From contig JAAUZI010000074.1 of the NCBI GenBank assembly GCA_014804645.1, positions 1-56,454 on the forward strand: a DNA stretch of 56,454 nt. Direction: 5' to 3'. Positions 41,347 to 50,060 of this stretch are shown here, piece by piece. The stretch's first letter is position 1. Each line of letters begins with the position of its first letter. The DNA comes from Lachnospiraceae bacterium. GTDB lineage: Bacteria > Bacillota > Clostridia > Lachnospirales > Lachnospiraceae. A program made the position numbers and the translations under genes. A model generated the notes under the pieces. The model did not search any database. It was given only the letters and a program-made list of their open reading frames with translations, and had not been told where the DNA came from.

Positions 41347-44300
41347 TCACAGCGCCGCGATATCCACCAGAGACAATTCCTTTCCTACATTTTCCAGACT
41401 GGTCACCAGCGCCTTGGCGGTGTCCATGGCCGTGATACAGTACACGCCCGTCTCGATGGCGGTACGCCGGATCAAAAAACCGTCCCGGTGCTTGTCACGG
41501 CCTTGGGTGGGCGTGTCGATCACCAGGTCGATCTTATGGCCCAAAATCAAATCCATCACCGTGGGCGACTCCTGGGAGATCTTGTTGATCTTCCGTGCCT
41601 TGATCCCCGCCTCATTCAGTGCCGCCGCCGTACTCCGGGTGGCATAGATGGTGTAGCCCAGCTTTTCAAAGCGCCTGCCTATGGTTATGGCGTCCCCCTT
41701 GTCCGCATCCTTGACAGTGATAATCATATTCTTATGTCTGGGCAGGTCCACTCCCGCCCCCAGAAACGCCTTATACAGCGCCTCGTGAAAGGTTCCAGCC
41801 ACTCCCAGGCACTCCCCTGTGGATTTCATCTCCGGTCCCAGACTGATCTCCGCCCCTCTGATTTTTTCAAAGGAGAACACCGGCATCTTGATCGCGTAGT
41901 AGTCCGTCTCCGGCTGCAGCCCCGGTTTGTAGCCCAGTTCCCGGATGGTCTTGCCCAGAATCACCTCCGTGGCCAGGTCCACTATGGGAATCCCCGTCAC
42001 CTTGCTGATATAGGGAACGGTGCGGGAGGATCGGGGATTGACCTCGATCACATACACATCCTCCTCTATGGCGATGAACTGAATATTGATCAGGCCCTTC
42101 ACATGCAGTGCTTTGGCGAGCCTACGAGTGTACTCCGCAATCTTGTCCTTGATGAGCCTGCCGATGGTGGGAGCCGGATACACGGAGATGCTGTCCCCGG
42201 AGTGTACGCCGGTTCTCTCGATATGCTCCATAATGCCCGGAATCAGGATATCCGTGCCATCGCACACCGCATCTACCTCGATCTCCTTGCCTTGGAGATA
42301 CTTGTCCACCAGAATTGGGTGATCCTGGGCAATCCGGTTGATGATTTCCATGAATTCCTCGATCTCCTGGTCGGAGATGGCGATCTGCATGCCCTGGCCC
42401 CCCAGCACATAGGAAGGGCGTACCAGCACCGGATAGCCCAGGCGATTTGCCACTGCCTTGGCCTCTTCGGCGGTATACACCGTGCCTCCCGCCGCCCGGG
42501 GGATCTGTGTCTCCTCCAATATCTTGTCAAAAAGCTCCCGGTCCTCCGCCGCATCCACATCCTCGGCCTTAGTGCCCAGAATGGGAACCCCCATTTTCAT
42601 CAGACTCTCCGTGAGTTTGATGGCGGTCTGGCCGCCGAACTGCACCACAGCGCCGTCGGGCTTTTCGATGTTCACGATGGACTCCACATCCTCCGGTGTC
42701 AGGGGTTCAAAATACAGCTTGTCCGCAATGTCAAAATCCGTGCTGACCGTCTCCGGGTTGTTGTTGATGATGATGGTCTCATACCCCGCCCGGGAGAAGG
42801 CCCAGGTGGCATGGACGGAACAGTAGTCAAACTCTATGCCCTGGCCGATGCGGATGGGACCTGAGCCAAGCACCAGCACCTTCTTGCGGTCCCTGCTGCC
42901 TGTGGCCTCATTTTCCCCGCCAAATACCGAGTAGTAGTAGGGAGTGGCCGCCGCAAACTCCGCCGCGCAGGTATCCACCATCTTGTACACCGCCACAATG
43001 CCGTTGTCGTAGCGCATCTGCTTGATCTGGTCTTCGGTTCTGCCGGTAAGCCGGGCAATCACCTGATCCGGGAATTCCAGCCGCTTGGCCTCCCGCAGTA
43101 ATTCCACTGTCAGTTCCCGGCGCGCCTGAGTTTGCATTTGGCCCTGTGTCTGCTCCTGCCCTTGCTCCTTCGTCTGTTCCAGCGCCCGCTCCATCTCCAC
43201 CAGCACCGCAATCTTATCAATAAACCACACATTAATCATAGTAATATCGTGAATGGTCTGGTAATCTATGCCCTTGCGCAGAGCCTCCGCTATCACAAAG
43301 ATCCGCTGGTCATCCACCACCTGCAGTCTCTCCAGCAGTTCCTCCTCGGAGAGCGCCGTAAAATCATAGCTCCGCAGGCAGTCCACATGCTGCTCCAGGG
43401 AACGGATAGCCTTCATCAGCGCCCCCTCGAAATTGTTGCAGATACTCATAACCTCGCCGGTAGCTTTCATCTGGGTCGTCAAGGTGCGCTTTGCCGTGAT
43501 AAATTTGTCAAAGGGTAATCTGGGAATCTTGACCACGCAGTAGTCCAGCGCCGGTTCAAAGCTGGCGTAGGTCTTGCCGGTGATGGCGTTCTTGATCTCG
43601 TCCAGAGTATAACCCAGAGCGATCTTGGCCGCCACCTTGGCGATGGGGTAGCCCGTGGCCTTTGACGCCAATGCCGAGGAACGGCTCACACGGGGATTGA
43701 CCTCGATCACACAGTACTCAAAGCTGGTGGGATGCAGGGCAAACTGCACATTGCAGCCGCCGGTGATCCGCAGCTCATCAATGATATGCAGAGCCGAGGT
43801 ACGCAGCATCTGGTACTCCTTGTCGCTGAGGGTCTGGGAGGGCGCCACCACGATACTGTCCCCGGTATGTACCCCAACAGGGTCGATATTTTCCATGTTA
43901 CAGACGGTGATGCAGTTGCCTGCGCCGTCCCGCATGACCTCGTACTCGATCTCCTTCCATCCGGCAATGCAGCGCTCCACCAGCACCTGCCCCACCCGGG
44001 ACAGCCGCAGGCCATTTTCCAGAATCTCCGTGAGTTCCACCTGGTTGTGAGCGATACCGCCGCCGGAGCCGCCCAGAGTATAGGCCGGGCGCAGCACCAC
44101 GGGATAGCCGATGGTATTGGTAAAATCAATGCCCTCCTGCACGCTCTCCACCACCAGGGAGGCAGCGCAGGGTTCTCCTATGCGCTCCATCAGGTCCTTA
44201 AATTCCTGTCTTCCCTCCGCATTGCGGATGGTGGCGGCGGTGGTACCCAGCAGCGTTACCCCATGGGACGCCAGAAAGCCGGACTCCTCCAGCTCCATGC

Positions 44301-44595
44301 CCAGGTTCAGCCCCGCCTGGCCGCCCAGGGTGGGCAGGATGCTGTCGGGCTTTTCCTTCTCAATGATCTGCTCCAGCACCTTTGCGGTCAGAGGCTCGAT
44401 ATACACTTTGTCAGCTATATCCTTGTCCGTCATAATGGTGGCGGGGTTGGAATTGACCAGAATGACCTCCACGCCCTCCTCCTTCAGAGAGCGGCAGGCC
44501 TGAGTGCCTGCATAGTCAAACTCCGCCGCCTGGCCGATGACAATGGGGCCGGAGCCGATCACCATGACACATTTTACATTGGGATTTTTAGGCAT
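41347..44595 (-). CDS. carB: Carbamoyl-phosphate synthase large subunit (copy 1, next to carA)
   Basis: 1082 residues from the ATG at 44595 (MPKNPNVKCVMVIGSGPIVIGQ), with AAGGAGG seven bases upstream. The open frame continues into a structured repeat and is not coding there. Two ATP-grasp halves (VLRPAYTLGGSGGGIAHN and VLVRPSYVLGGQGMQIAI), each with its pre-ATP-grasp fold, an oligomerisation region between them, and a C-terminal MGS-like allosteric domain (about 940-1082). A Gln/Glu/Thr-rich stretch of about 22 residues (near residue 470-492) is inserted in the oligomerisation region. With CarA it makes carbamoyl phosphate from glutamine, bicarbonate and 2 ATP for arginine and pyrimidines. 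Unusually far (233 bases) from carA. Confidence 0.97.
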   Translation of the reverse strand: MPKNPNVKCVMVIGSGPIVIGQAAEFDYAGTQACRSLKEEGVEVILVNSNPATIMTDKDIADKVYIEPLTAKVLEQIIEKEKPDSILPTLGGQAGLNLGMELEESGFLASHGVTLLGTTAATIRNAEGRQEFKDLMERIGEPCAASLVVESVQEGIDFTNTIGYPVVLRPAYTLGGSGGGIAHNQVELTEILENGLRLSRVGQVLVERCIAGWKEIEYEVMRDGAGNCITVCNMENIDPVGVHTGDSIVVAPSQTLSDKEYQMLRTSALHIIDELRITGGCNVQFALHPTSFEYCVIEVNPRVSRSSALASKATGYPIAKVAAKIALGYTLDEIKNAITGKTYASFEPALDYCVVKIPRLPFDKFITAKRTLTTQMKATGEVMSICNNFEGALMKAIRSLEQHVDCLRSYDFTALSEEELLERLQVVDDQRIFVIAEALRKGIDYQTIHDITMINVWFIDKIAVLVEMERALEQTKEQGQEQTQGQMQTQARRELTVELLREAKRLEFPDQVIARLTGRTEDQIKQMRYDNGIVAVYKMVDTCAAEFAAATPYYYSVFGGENEATGSRDRKKVLVLGSGPIRIGQGIEFDYCSVHATWAFSRAGYETIIINNNPETVSTDFDIADKLYFEPLTPEDVESIVNIEKPDGAVVQFGGQTAIKLTESLMKMGVPILGTKAEDVDAAEDRELFDKILEETQIPRAAGGTVYTAEEAKAVANRLGYPVLVRPSYVLGGQGMQIAISDQEIEEFMEIINRIAQDHPILVDKYLQGKEIEVDAVCDGTDILIPGIMEHIERTGVHSGDSISVYPAPTIGRLIKDKIAEYTRRLAKALHVKGLINIQFIAIEEDVYVIEVNPRSSRTVPYISKVTGIPIVDLATEVILGKTIRELGYKPGLQPETDYYAIKMPVFSFEKIRGAEISLGPEMKSTGECLGVAGTFHEALYKAFLGAGVDLPRHKNMIITVKDADKGDAITIGRRFEKLGYTIYATRSTAAALNEAGIKARKINKISQESPTVMDLILGHKIDLVIDTPTQGRDKHRDGFLIRRTAIETGVYCITAMDTAKALVTSLENVGKELSLVDIAAL

Positions 44596-44627
44596 TATTA
44601 TTCCTCCTTTTTGCAACAGCAAGGGAC

Positions 44628-44764
44628 GCTCCGGATGGGTATGTGTTCCTGCTCCGACACGCTCTCGCTCGGTTGAACAGCGTAACCGTGCTAAACTCGA
44701 AAATACCTCGTTAAGCACGGACGTGTTCATACGGTCTTCACAGGAACACATACCCACCCGGAGC
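44628..44764 (+). repeat. Structured repeat element A (between carA and carB)
   Basis: Outer arms 44628-44651 and 44741-44764 pair in 23 of 24 positions (GCTCCGGATGGGTATGTGTT...). Inside are a box GACACGCTCTCGCT (44656-44669), then a stem TGAACA/TGTTCA and an inner hairpin CCGTGCTaAAC (44686-44696) pairing with 44710-44720. The element has no open reading frame of its own. The same 14-base box and the same order of parts recur in element B at 49815-49960. The rest of the 233-base carA-carB gap shows nothing. Confidence 0.75.
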
Positions 44765-44828
44765 TGAATCCTGCTAATTGACCATGAGTACTGAAGTCAT
44801 ATAACTAACATATTATTTTTATACTTTC

Positions 44829-46016
44829 TCACTCCGCTTTGCGCATCATCGAAATAAACCTGTCAAACAGATAGCCGGAGTCCTGGGGGCCGCAGCAGGC
44901 CTCCGGGTGGAACTGCACGGTAAAAATATTTTTGCCCGTGTAGCTCAGACCCTCGTTGGTTCCGTCATTCACATTCACAAAGGCGGGAACTGCCACTGCC
45001 GGGTCCAGATGCTCAGTGTCCACCACATAACCGTGGTTCTGGGAGGATATGTACACCCTGCCCGTGGCCAGGTCCTTCACCGGGTGATTGCCGCCCCGGT
45101 GGCCGTATTTCATCTTGTAGGTGTCCGCCCCGGTGGCCAGGGCCATGAGCTGATGCCCCAGACAGATGGCAAAAATGGGCATGTCAGAGGCGTACAATTT
45201 CTTTAATTCCTGAATAATGGAGACGCACTCCTTGGGGTCCCCGGGGCCGTTGCTGAGCATGACGCCGTCCGCCCCGCTGCTTAAAATCTCCTCCGCGCTG
45301 GTCAGCGCCGGATACACTGTGACCTCACAGCCCCTGGCCGCCAGCGAATGGGCAATATTATCCTTGGCGCCAAAATCCATCAGCGCCACCTTCAGTCCCA
45401 GTCCGTTTAACTCCCTTACCAGCGAAGGACGCTTTTCCCGCTCCCCTCTCTCATAGGCATCTCTGTCAAAGCTGGCGCTGCCGGAAATAGGACCATTATC
45501 TGTCAGCTCCCGGCTGGCAGACACCACATAGGAGGCGGCACAGCTCACTTTCTCCACCACCTTGCCGGTGGTATAAGCGTGGAGCCGGGGCAGAATCTCC
45601 GTCAAATCCCCGTACTCTCTGGTGGTAATCATGCCATTCATGGTTCCCTTTTCCCGCAGGATTTTCGTCAGCGCCCTGGTGTCGATCCCCGCGATGCCGG
45701 GCACATCATTTTCCTCCAAAAACTCCTGTATGGTCAGGTCACAGCGGAAGTTGCTGGGAACCCGTGACAGCTCCCGGACAATAAAGCCGTCTGGCCAGGC
45801 TTTATGTGACTCCATATCCTCCCGACAGATGCCGTAATTGCCGATCAGGGGATAGGTCATGCACACCGCCTGCCCGGCGTAGGAGGGATCTGTCAGCACC
45901 TCCAGATATCCCGCCATGGATGTGTTGAACACGATCTCGCTGACTACCTCCCGCTCCGCGCCGATATGGATTCCCTCAAATATCGTACCGTCTTCTAAAA
46001 TCAAGTATGCTTTCAT
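44829..46016 (-). CDS. carA: Carbamoyl-phosphate synthase small subunit
   Basis: 395 residues from the ATG at 46016 (MKAYLILEDGTIFEG), AGGAGG seven bases upstream. An N-terminal CPSase domain is followed by the class I glutamine amidotransferase. It has Cys in FAICLGHQLMALA, and His and Glu in VQFHPEACCGPQDSG. It releases ammonia from glutamine and channels it to CarB. It starts 11 bases after the end of a GNAT gene on the same strand. It is about 15-25 residues longer than usual, with extra residues around 180-215 (DNGPISGSASFDRDAYERGE). Confidence 0.97.
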   Translation of the reverse strand: MKAYLILEDGTIFEGIHIGAEREVVSEIVFNTSMAGYLEVLTDPSYAGQAVCMTYPLIGNYGICREDMESHKAWPDGFIVRELSRVPSNFRCDLTIQEFLEENDVPGIAGIDTRALTKILREKGTMNGMITTREYGDLTEILPRLHAYTTGKVVEKVSCAASYVVSASRELTDNGPISGSASFDRDAYERGEREKRPSLVRELNGLGLKVALMDFGAKDNIAHSLAARGCEVTVYPALTSAEEILSSGADGVMLSNGPGDPKECVSIIQELKKLYASDMPIFAICLGHQLMALATGADTYKMKYGHRGGNHPVKDLATGRVYISSQNHGYVVDTEHLDPAVAVPAFVNVNDGTNEGLSYTGKNIFTVQFHPEACCGPQDSGYLFDRFISMMRKAE

Positions 46017-46027
46017 GCTGCATCCTC

Positions 46028-46600
46028 CTAGCAACTTTTCCAATAATCCTCCGCCAGTATTGCATAGACTACCTTATCAAAAATCCCATTGTTGCACTTG
46101 CCCGCCGCTCTCAAGGTCCCCTCGTATTTCAGCCCTGCTTTCTCCTGCATTCTCCCGGAGGCAGGATTCCCGGATGCATGCCATGCGTAGACCCGGTTCA
46201 TGCCCACCTCCTCAAAGAAAAAACGGATGATCTCTCTCGTGGCCTCAGTCATCAGCCCCCGATTCCACCATTTTGAGCCGATCTCGCAAGCCAGCTCCAC
46301 CTCTTGCAGTTCATCATCCGGGTGCATGCCGAAGTACCGCCCGATTACCTCGCCGGTCTCCTTCAGCTGTATGGCCCAGCTGTAGCGGTTCTCCCGCTCA
46401 TAGGCGTTCATCCAGTTGTCGGTAAACATGTTCGCATTGGTCAGCACCTCCGCAATGCAGTTCATCGGCGCATAGTTGGTCCAGCCCCAGACCTCCTTCT
46501 CCGCCCAGCAGTTATAGTAAATCTGCTCCAAATCTTCCCTTTTAAAACGCCGCAGTAACAGGCGTTCCGTCTCCAGAGTAACAGTTCCTTTGTGTGTCAT
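46028..46600 (-). CDS. GNAT N-acetyltransferase (RimJ/RimL-like)
   Basis: 190 residues. RimJ-type start (TLETERLLLRRFKREDLEQIYYNCW), then VELACEIGSKWWNRGLMTEATREII (the acetyl-CoA pyrophosphate-binding turn) and GMNRVYAWHASGNPASGRMQEKAGL. Such enzymes acetylate protein N-termini or small amines; the substrate is unknown. It lies directly upstream of carA (11 bases), so the two are probably co-transcribed, though a functional link is not evident. Confidence 0.92.
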   Translation of the reverse strand: MTHKGTVTLETERLLLRRFKREDLEQIYYNCWAEKEVWGWTNYAPMNCIAEVLTNANMFTDNWMNAYERENRYSWAIQLKETGEVIGRYFGMHPDDELQEVELACEIGSKWWNRGLMTEATREIIRFFFEEVGMNRVYAWHASGNPASGRMQEKAGLKYEGTLRAAGKCNNGIFDKVVYAILAEDYWKSC

Positions 46601-46603
46601 ATT

Positions 46604-46870
46604 TCACCTCCGCCGCTGTTTTTTCAATAATAATGCCAAAATTATACGGACAATTCCGCCGCATACAGCAATCACAAAACCTTTTCCCGTTAATGTCTCG
46701 CCAATTCCCATATTGACCGCATATTTTATCTGTAGCTCCAGAGGCGGGTCCTGGTAGGGAATTCCTGCTTTTATCATGCTATAATACAAGCCGATGAAAA
46801 GAACGATAACTCCGGCCATAATAACAGAATTGACTGTCTGACAAAGAATGTTTCCTGTTTTTTCATTCAT
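46604..46870 (-). CDS. Small membrane protein of unknown function
   Basis: 88 residues with two membrane helices (about 15-33 and 63-82), a short extracytoplasmic loop (IKAGIPYQDPPLELQIKYAVN) and a strongly basic C-terminus (KKQRRR). Not recognised. GGAGGAG precedes the ATG. It ends 3 bases before the GNAT gene on the same strand, so it is likely the first gene of a GNAT-carA-carB transcript or a separate small unit. Confidence 0.6.
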   Translation of the reverse strand: MNEKTGNILCQTVNSVIMAGVIVLFIGLYYSMIKAGIPYQDPPLELQIKYAVNMGIGETLTGKGFVIAVCGGIVRIILALLLKKQRRR

Positions 46871-46944
46871 AGTTTTCTCCTCCGACTTCTAAATTAGTCG
46901 CTCTGATTTACTCCCCGATAACCCGGAGTTTGCAAGCTTATATA

Positions 46945-48012
46945 TCAATTCTTAATATCAGAATTTATTTCAGCAATTTCATGCAGTATCGTTGAAAATT
47001 CCTCCGATTTCGATTCCAGCAATCCGTGCGTGGTGTCCTTCATTATATACATTTTTTTGTATGGCGCCTCCAGCTCATCGAAATATATCTGTGCAAGTAA
47101 ATAGTTCGTCTGATAATCCCTATCTCCGTTTATATTGAAGAATGGCACATTATATATCGCTCTTCCGCTTAAAGAAAATTTCTGGAATTCATCTGACTTT
47201 ATAAAATCCATATAAACTGTGCCATCTGCAAACATATACTCCTTGAAATCCGCCAATGAGTAATATGGATTAAAAATCTGAGCTGCCTCCAGGTTATAAT
47301 CAATGCCTCCCGCAAAAAAACCATATCCATATTTCTCCATCAATGTATTGCGCGCATCCCAATAGTCATATGAGAAATCATCGGTGGTTAATCTGTCTAA
47401 TAGTAATTGATCCTCTCCATCACCGACCCATTTCGAGGCTTCCTCCTTAAATGCCACCTCATTCTCATAAAGATCTATCAACTGACCCGTTCCAATGTAA
47501 GCATCATAGTATTCAGGATGCTCCAGGACAAGGTTACAACCATAGATCGACCCCCAAGAATGTCCCAAGAGAGTAATTCGATCTTTTCCAAGATAATCCC
47601 TTATAAACTCTGTCATTTCAATGCCGTCTTTCATCAGCATATCATACGTCAGCTCTGTACCATTCTGTTCAGCGGAATAGCTTTTTCCACAATTTCTTTG
47701 ATCCCATGTGACAACTGTATATACATCCGCCCACTTTCTTGTGAATGCATAATCATAAGAGCTTGTGGAGGAACCGGGGCCGCCATGCAGATATAATAAA
47801 ACGGGATTATTTAAATCTTCCCCATATATGCTGATCCACTGTTTTGTTCCGTTTATCTCCACATACATGGATTCATTTACTCCACCCTGGGGTGTTCTGC
47901 CGTTAATTTTTTTTCCCACAAATCGAACTATAAAAAATAATATAACAGCAAAAATAAGAACGATTAATAACCATTTTAATATTTTTAATAATACTTTTCC
48001 GACTTTCTTCAT
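46945..48012 (-). CDS. Membrane-anchored alpha/beta hydrolase
   Basis: 355 residues. A basic start and one membrane helix (about 12-32) place the rest outside. The hydrolase domain has the oxyanion motif YLHGGPGSS, the nucleophile Ser in LLGHSWGSIYG, and the terminal catalytic His in IMKDTTHGLLE. The HGGPG and GHSWG pattern is that of the prolyl iminopeptidase (S33) group, so a peptidase or esterase role is likely. GGGAG lies before the ATG. It stands alone between two gaps, without an obvious operon partner. Confidence 0.88.
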   Translation of the reverse strand: MKKVGKVLLKILKWLLIVLIFAVILFFIVRFVGKKINGRTPQGGVNESMYVEINGTKQWISIYGEDLNNPVLLYLHGGPGSSTSSYDYAFTRKWADVYTVVTWDQRNCGKSYSAEQNGTELTYDMLMKDGIEMTEFIRDYLGKDRITLLGHSWGSIYGCNLVLEHPEYYDAYIGTGQLIDLYENEVAFKEEASKWVGDGEDQLLLDRLTTDDFSYDYWDARNTLMEKYGYGFFAGGIDYNLEAAQIFNPYYSLADFKEYMFADGTVYMDFIKSDEFQKFSLSGRAIYNVPFFNINGDRDYQTNYLLAQIYFDELEAPYKKMYIMKDTTHGLLESKSEEFSTILHEIAEINSDIKN

Positions 48013-48061
48013 CCCTTACTCCCGTATATATTTATGTATTGCAAACTAATCTATCTTTTTG

Positions 48062-48478
48062 TCAAAGGTTAAACAATCTGCAGGGAATGGTGAGAAAATA
48101 ATCCTTATTTTCTTTAAACCCTATTTTTTCATAAAAACCCTTTGCCATATCGGTCTGCACCAGCCATTCAGAACCTTCACAGGCATCTCTGCATCTTTGC
48201 ACCAGTTCTTTTCCGATTCCCTTATTTTGAAATGCCGGTAAAACGGCTAAATCATAGATAATAGAACGAAAATGTAAGTCGCTTAAAACTCTGACGCATC
48301 CCACTAATTTACCGTCAACCCATGCGGAGAAGACAAATGTTGAATTGATAAAGCCTATGTTAAACCGCTCAATTATCTCCGGTGTCGTCGTATCCTCCGT
48401 CGCCCAGCCCACCGCCAGAAATAATTGATATAGCTCGTCACAGGGCAAGTCTTTCTGCGTTCTATATTCTACATTCAT
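48062..48478 (-). CDS. GNAT N-acetyltransferase
   Basis: 138 residues. The acetyl-CoA binding core reads RSIIYDLAVLPAFQNKGIGKELVQRCRDACEGS (QNKGIGKEL is the motif A turn), followed by VQTDMAKGFYEKIGFKENKDYF. Small-molecule or antibiotic acetylation are both possible; no substrate can be assigned. The start is supported by AGAGGGA. Second of three GNAT genes within 4 kb. Confidence 0.92.
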   Translation of the reverse strand: MNVEYRTQKDLPCDELYQLFLAVGWATEDTTTPEIIERFNIGFINSTFVFSAWVDGKLVGCVRVLSDLHFRSIIYDLAVLPAFQNKGIGKELVQRCRDACEGSEWLVQTDMAKGFYEKIGFKENKDYFLTIPCRLFNL

Positions 48479-48523
48479 TTTATATCCCTCTCAAGCTTTG
48501 ATCGTTGTCCTCAATTATATTGT

Positions 48524-49126
48524 CTACATCCATCCGCTCAATTCGTCTGCGTCACACTTACCAACTATCACTTCAACATCATTGAAATAATCCGGCGCCA
48601 TTGCATATGCCGTCATTCGCAGATGTCCCTCCACAATGACAAAGCTCTTAAAATCTGCTGTCAGAAAGAACATTTTAGGAAAAGTCCCCCCATTTCTGAT
48701 GTACGCAGCCGCATTGATAAAGCCCTCATTGCTTTGTCCATAAATACATATCCCTTTGCGTATCCTCTCTGCCGCGTCCACAGGCAAGTGTGTTCCCCCG
48801 GACAATTCACTCCAATAACTATAATGAATGTATCTTATATTCTCTAAATCTTTTTGCGAAAAACTGCACAGTATCCAATCTGTAATAGCAGGAAAACGCT
48901 CAAACATACTCTGATTTCTGCCGTATCCCCTGAAAGAGCCGAGCAGTTCCCTTCTTTTCCTGTTCTCATCATCACTTTTCAGATCTGCGGATGATATTAT
49001 CTTTTCATCCAGAGCAAGTTTCTTCATCGTATCCTGAATGTCGTCTGAAAATCGCTCGGAAGAAATCTCTGCTCTTAAATATTCCAAAATCATTTCTTCT
49101 TCAGAACTCTGGTATAAAATCTTCAT
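48524..49126 (-). CDS. Unknown protein with a ParB/Srx-like C-terminal motif
   Basis: 200 residues from the ATG at 49126 (MKILYQSSEEEMIL), AAAGGAA upstream. The N-terminal 90 residues are helical and charged (ERFSDDIQDTMKKLALDE). The C-terminal part has FPKMFFLTADFKSFVIVEGHLRMTAYAM, where Glu-Gly-His-x-Arg recalls the nucleotide-binding GxxR turn of ParB/sulfiredoxin folds. I do not recognise the family. It shares strand with the flanking GNAT genes. A nucleotide-dependent role is inference only. Confidence 0.6.
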   Translation of the reverse strand: MKILYQSSEEEMILEYLRAEISSERFSDDIQDTMKKLALDEKIISSADLKSDDENRKRRELLGSFRGYGRNQSMFERFPAITDWILCSFSQKDLENIRYIHYSYWSELSGGTHLPVDAAERIRKGICIYGQSNEGFINAAAYIRNGGTFPKMFFLTADFKSFVIVEGHLRMTAYAMAPDYFNDVEVIVGKCDADELSGWM

Positions 49127-49215
49127 GTCATTTTTCCTTTCCCCTGCTGCTACCGATTTACCAGACACAAATCTCATTAGGCACTCAGATGCGCAAGTTA
49201 TTTCGTGACAGGTCC

Positions 49216-49635
49216 TCAGATCGCCTTGACCAAAAACATTTCCATGGGTTGCTCATATCCTGGGATATCCACCACAAAACCGCCGCAATCCTTATATCCC
49301 AGTTTCCTGTAAAAATGCTGCGCCTCCTCATCCACCTGTGTGGAGACCAGCACCATGCCGTATCCCTGAGACCTCATATCCGCCTCCCAATATTCCATGA
49401 GCTTTTTTCCATAGCCCTTACCCTGCCAATCCCGATCCACATAAAGCATCGTACAAAAAGGCGTATTGTCCCAAAAAAGATTGTATCGCAACAGACCAAT
49501 CGGTCTGCCTTCCTCCTCCAAAACATACCCCCGCCGATCCCGGACCTTATTTGCAAACTCCTCCACCGGCAAATGCCTGTCCAAGCCATACCAGAACTCT
49601 TTATCCTCGCTCCGCACATACCTGATCTCTACCAT
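49216..49635 (-). CDS. GNAT N-acetyltransferase
   Basis: 139 residues from the ATG at 49635 (MVEIRYVRSEDKEFW), with GGGGAG six bases upstream. The frame is open to 49770 but those codons lie in degenerate tandem repeats and are not family-like. Core motif CTMLYVDRDWQGKGYGKKLMEYWEADM, then EEAQHFYRKLGYKDCGGFVV. The substrate is unknown. The repeat array and structured element B occupy the 425-base gap up to carB copy 2. Confidence 0.9.
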   Translation of the reverse strand: MVEIRYVRSEDKEFWYGLDRHLPVEEFANKVRDRRGYVLEEEGRPIGLLRYNLFWDNTPFCTMLYVDRDWQGKGYGKKLMEYWEADMRSQGYGMVLVSTQVDEEAQHFYRKLGYKDCGGFVVDIPGYEQPMEMFLVKAI

Positions 49636-49646
49636 CTCATTCTCCC

Positions 49647-49797
49647 CATAACCGCAAACACCCAGGTATCTCCCGCTGATGCCATAACGCCCAAACTCCC
49701 ACATATCGTCCACTGTTATCAAAAACGCCCAAACTCTCAGGTATCGTTCACTACTGCCATAACCACACAAACTCCCAGGTATCGCTCACCATCGCCA
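49647..49797. repeat. Degenerate tandem repeats, about 38 bp, four copies
   Basis: Four diverged copies of a unit like CATAACCACACAAACTCCCA followed by GGTATCGCTCACCATCGC, running from 49647 to 49797 directly upstream of the GNAT start. They stay in frame with the GNAT gene on the minus strand, so old in-frame coding or slippage is possible. Confidence 0.6.
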
Positions 49798-49814
49798 AGA
49801 CCGGCTGCAAGGCA

Positions 49815-49960
49815 GGCGGGCGAGGCGGGGCTATATCCCTAAGCGGACTCTGTGAGGGCGTCGGTACTTGGGCAGCGTCCTTTGCTGCCCTATGTACCGC
49901 TACGTCCCGAGCCGAAGCGAGAGCGTGTCCGTCTGGGGATATAGCCCCACCTCGACCGCC
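49815..49960 (-). repeat. Structured repeat element B (downstream of carB copy 2)
   Basis: Outer arms 49815-49839 and 49936-49960 pair in 23 of 25 positions (core GGGGCTATATCCC). On the minus strand the order is arm, short link, box GACACGCTCTCGCT (49916-49929), inner hairpin (GGTAC..GGGCAGC/GCTGCCC..GTACC, 49862-49899), arm. It matches element A in order and box but not in stem sequence. No ORF. The gap to 50060 holds nothing else. Confidence 0.75.
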
Positions 49961-50060
49961 GTCCCTTTGCCCGCCATCCCCCAATCCACAGCATAATTGC
50001 CACAGAAGTCCCCGGCGCCTTTGCCGGACTCCCATGGCAATCTCTATGCTTATTTTTCTA

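Noticed and set aside
44596..44757. N-terminal extension of carB copy 1
   Set aside because: The frame is open by chance through structured element A. The ATG at 44595 has an excellent ribosome binding site and the family start.
49961..50060. Small gene between element B and carB copy 2
   Set aside because: The open frame at 49751-50035 is a translation of the structured repeat and has no ribosome binding site.
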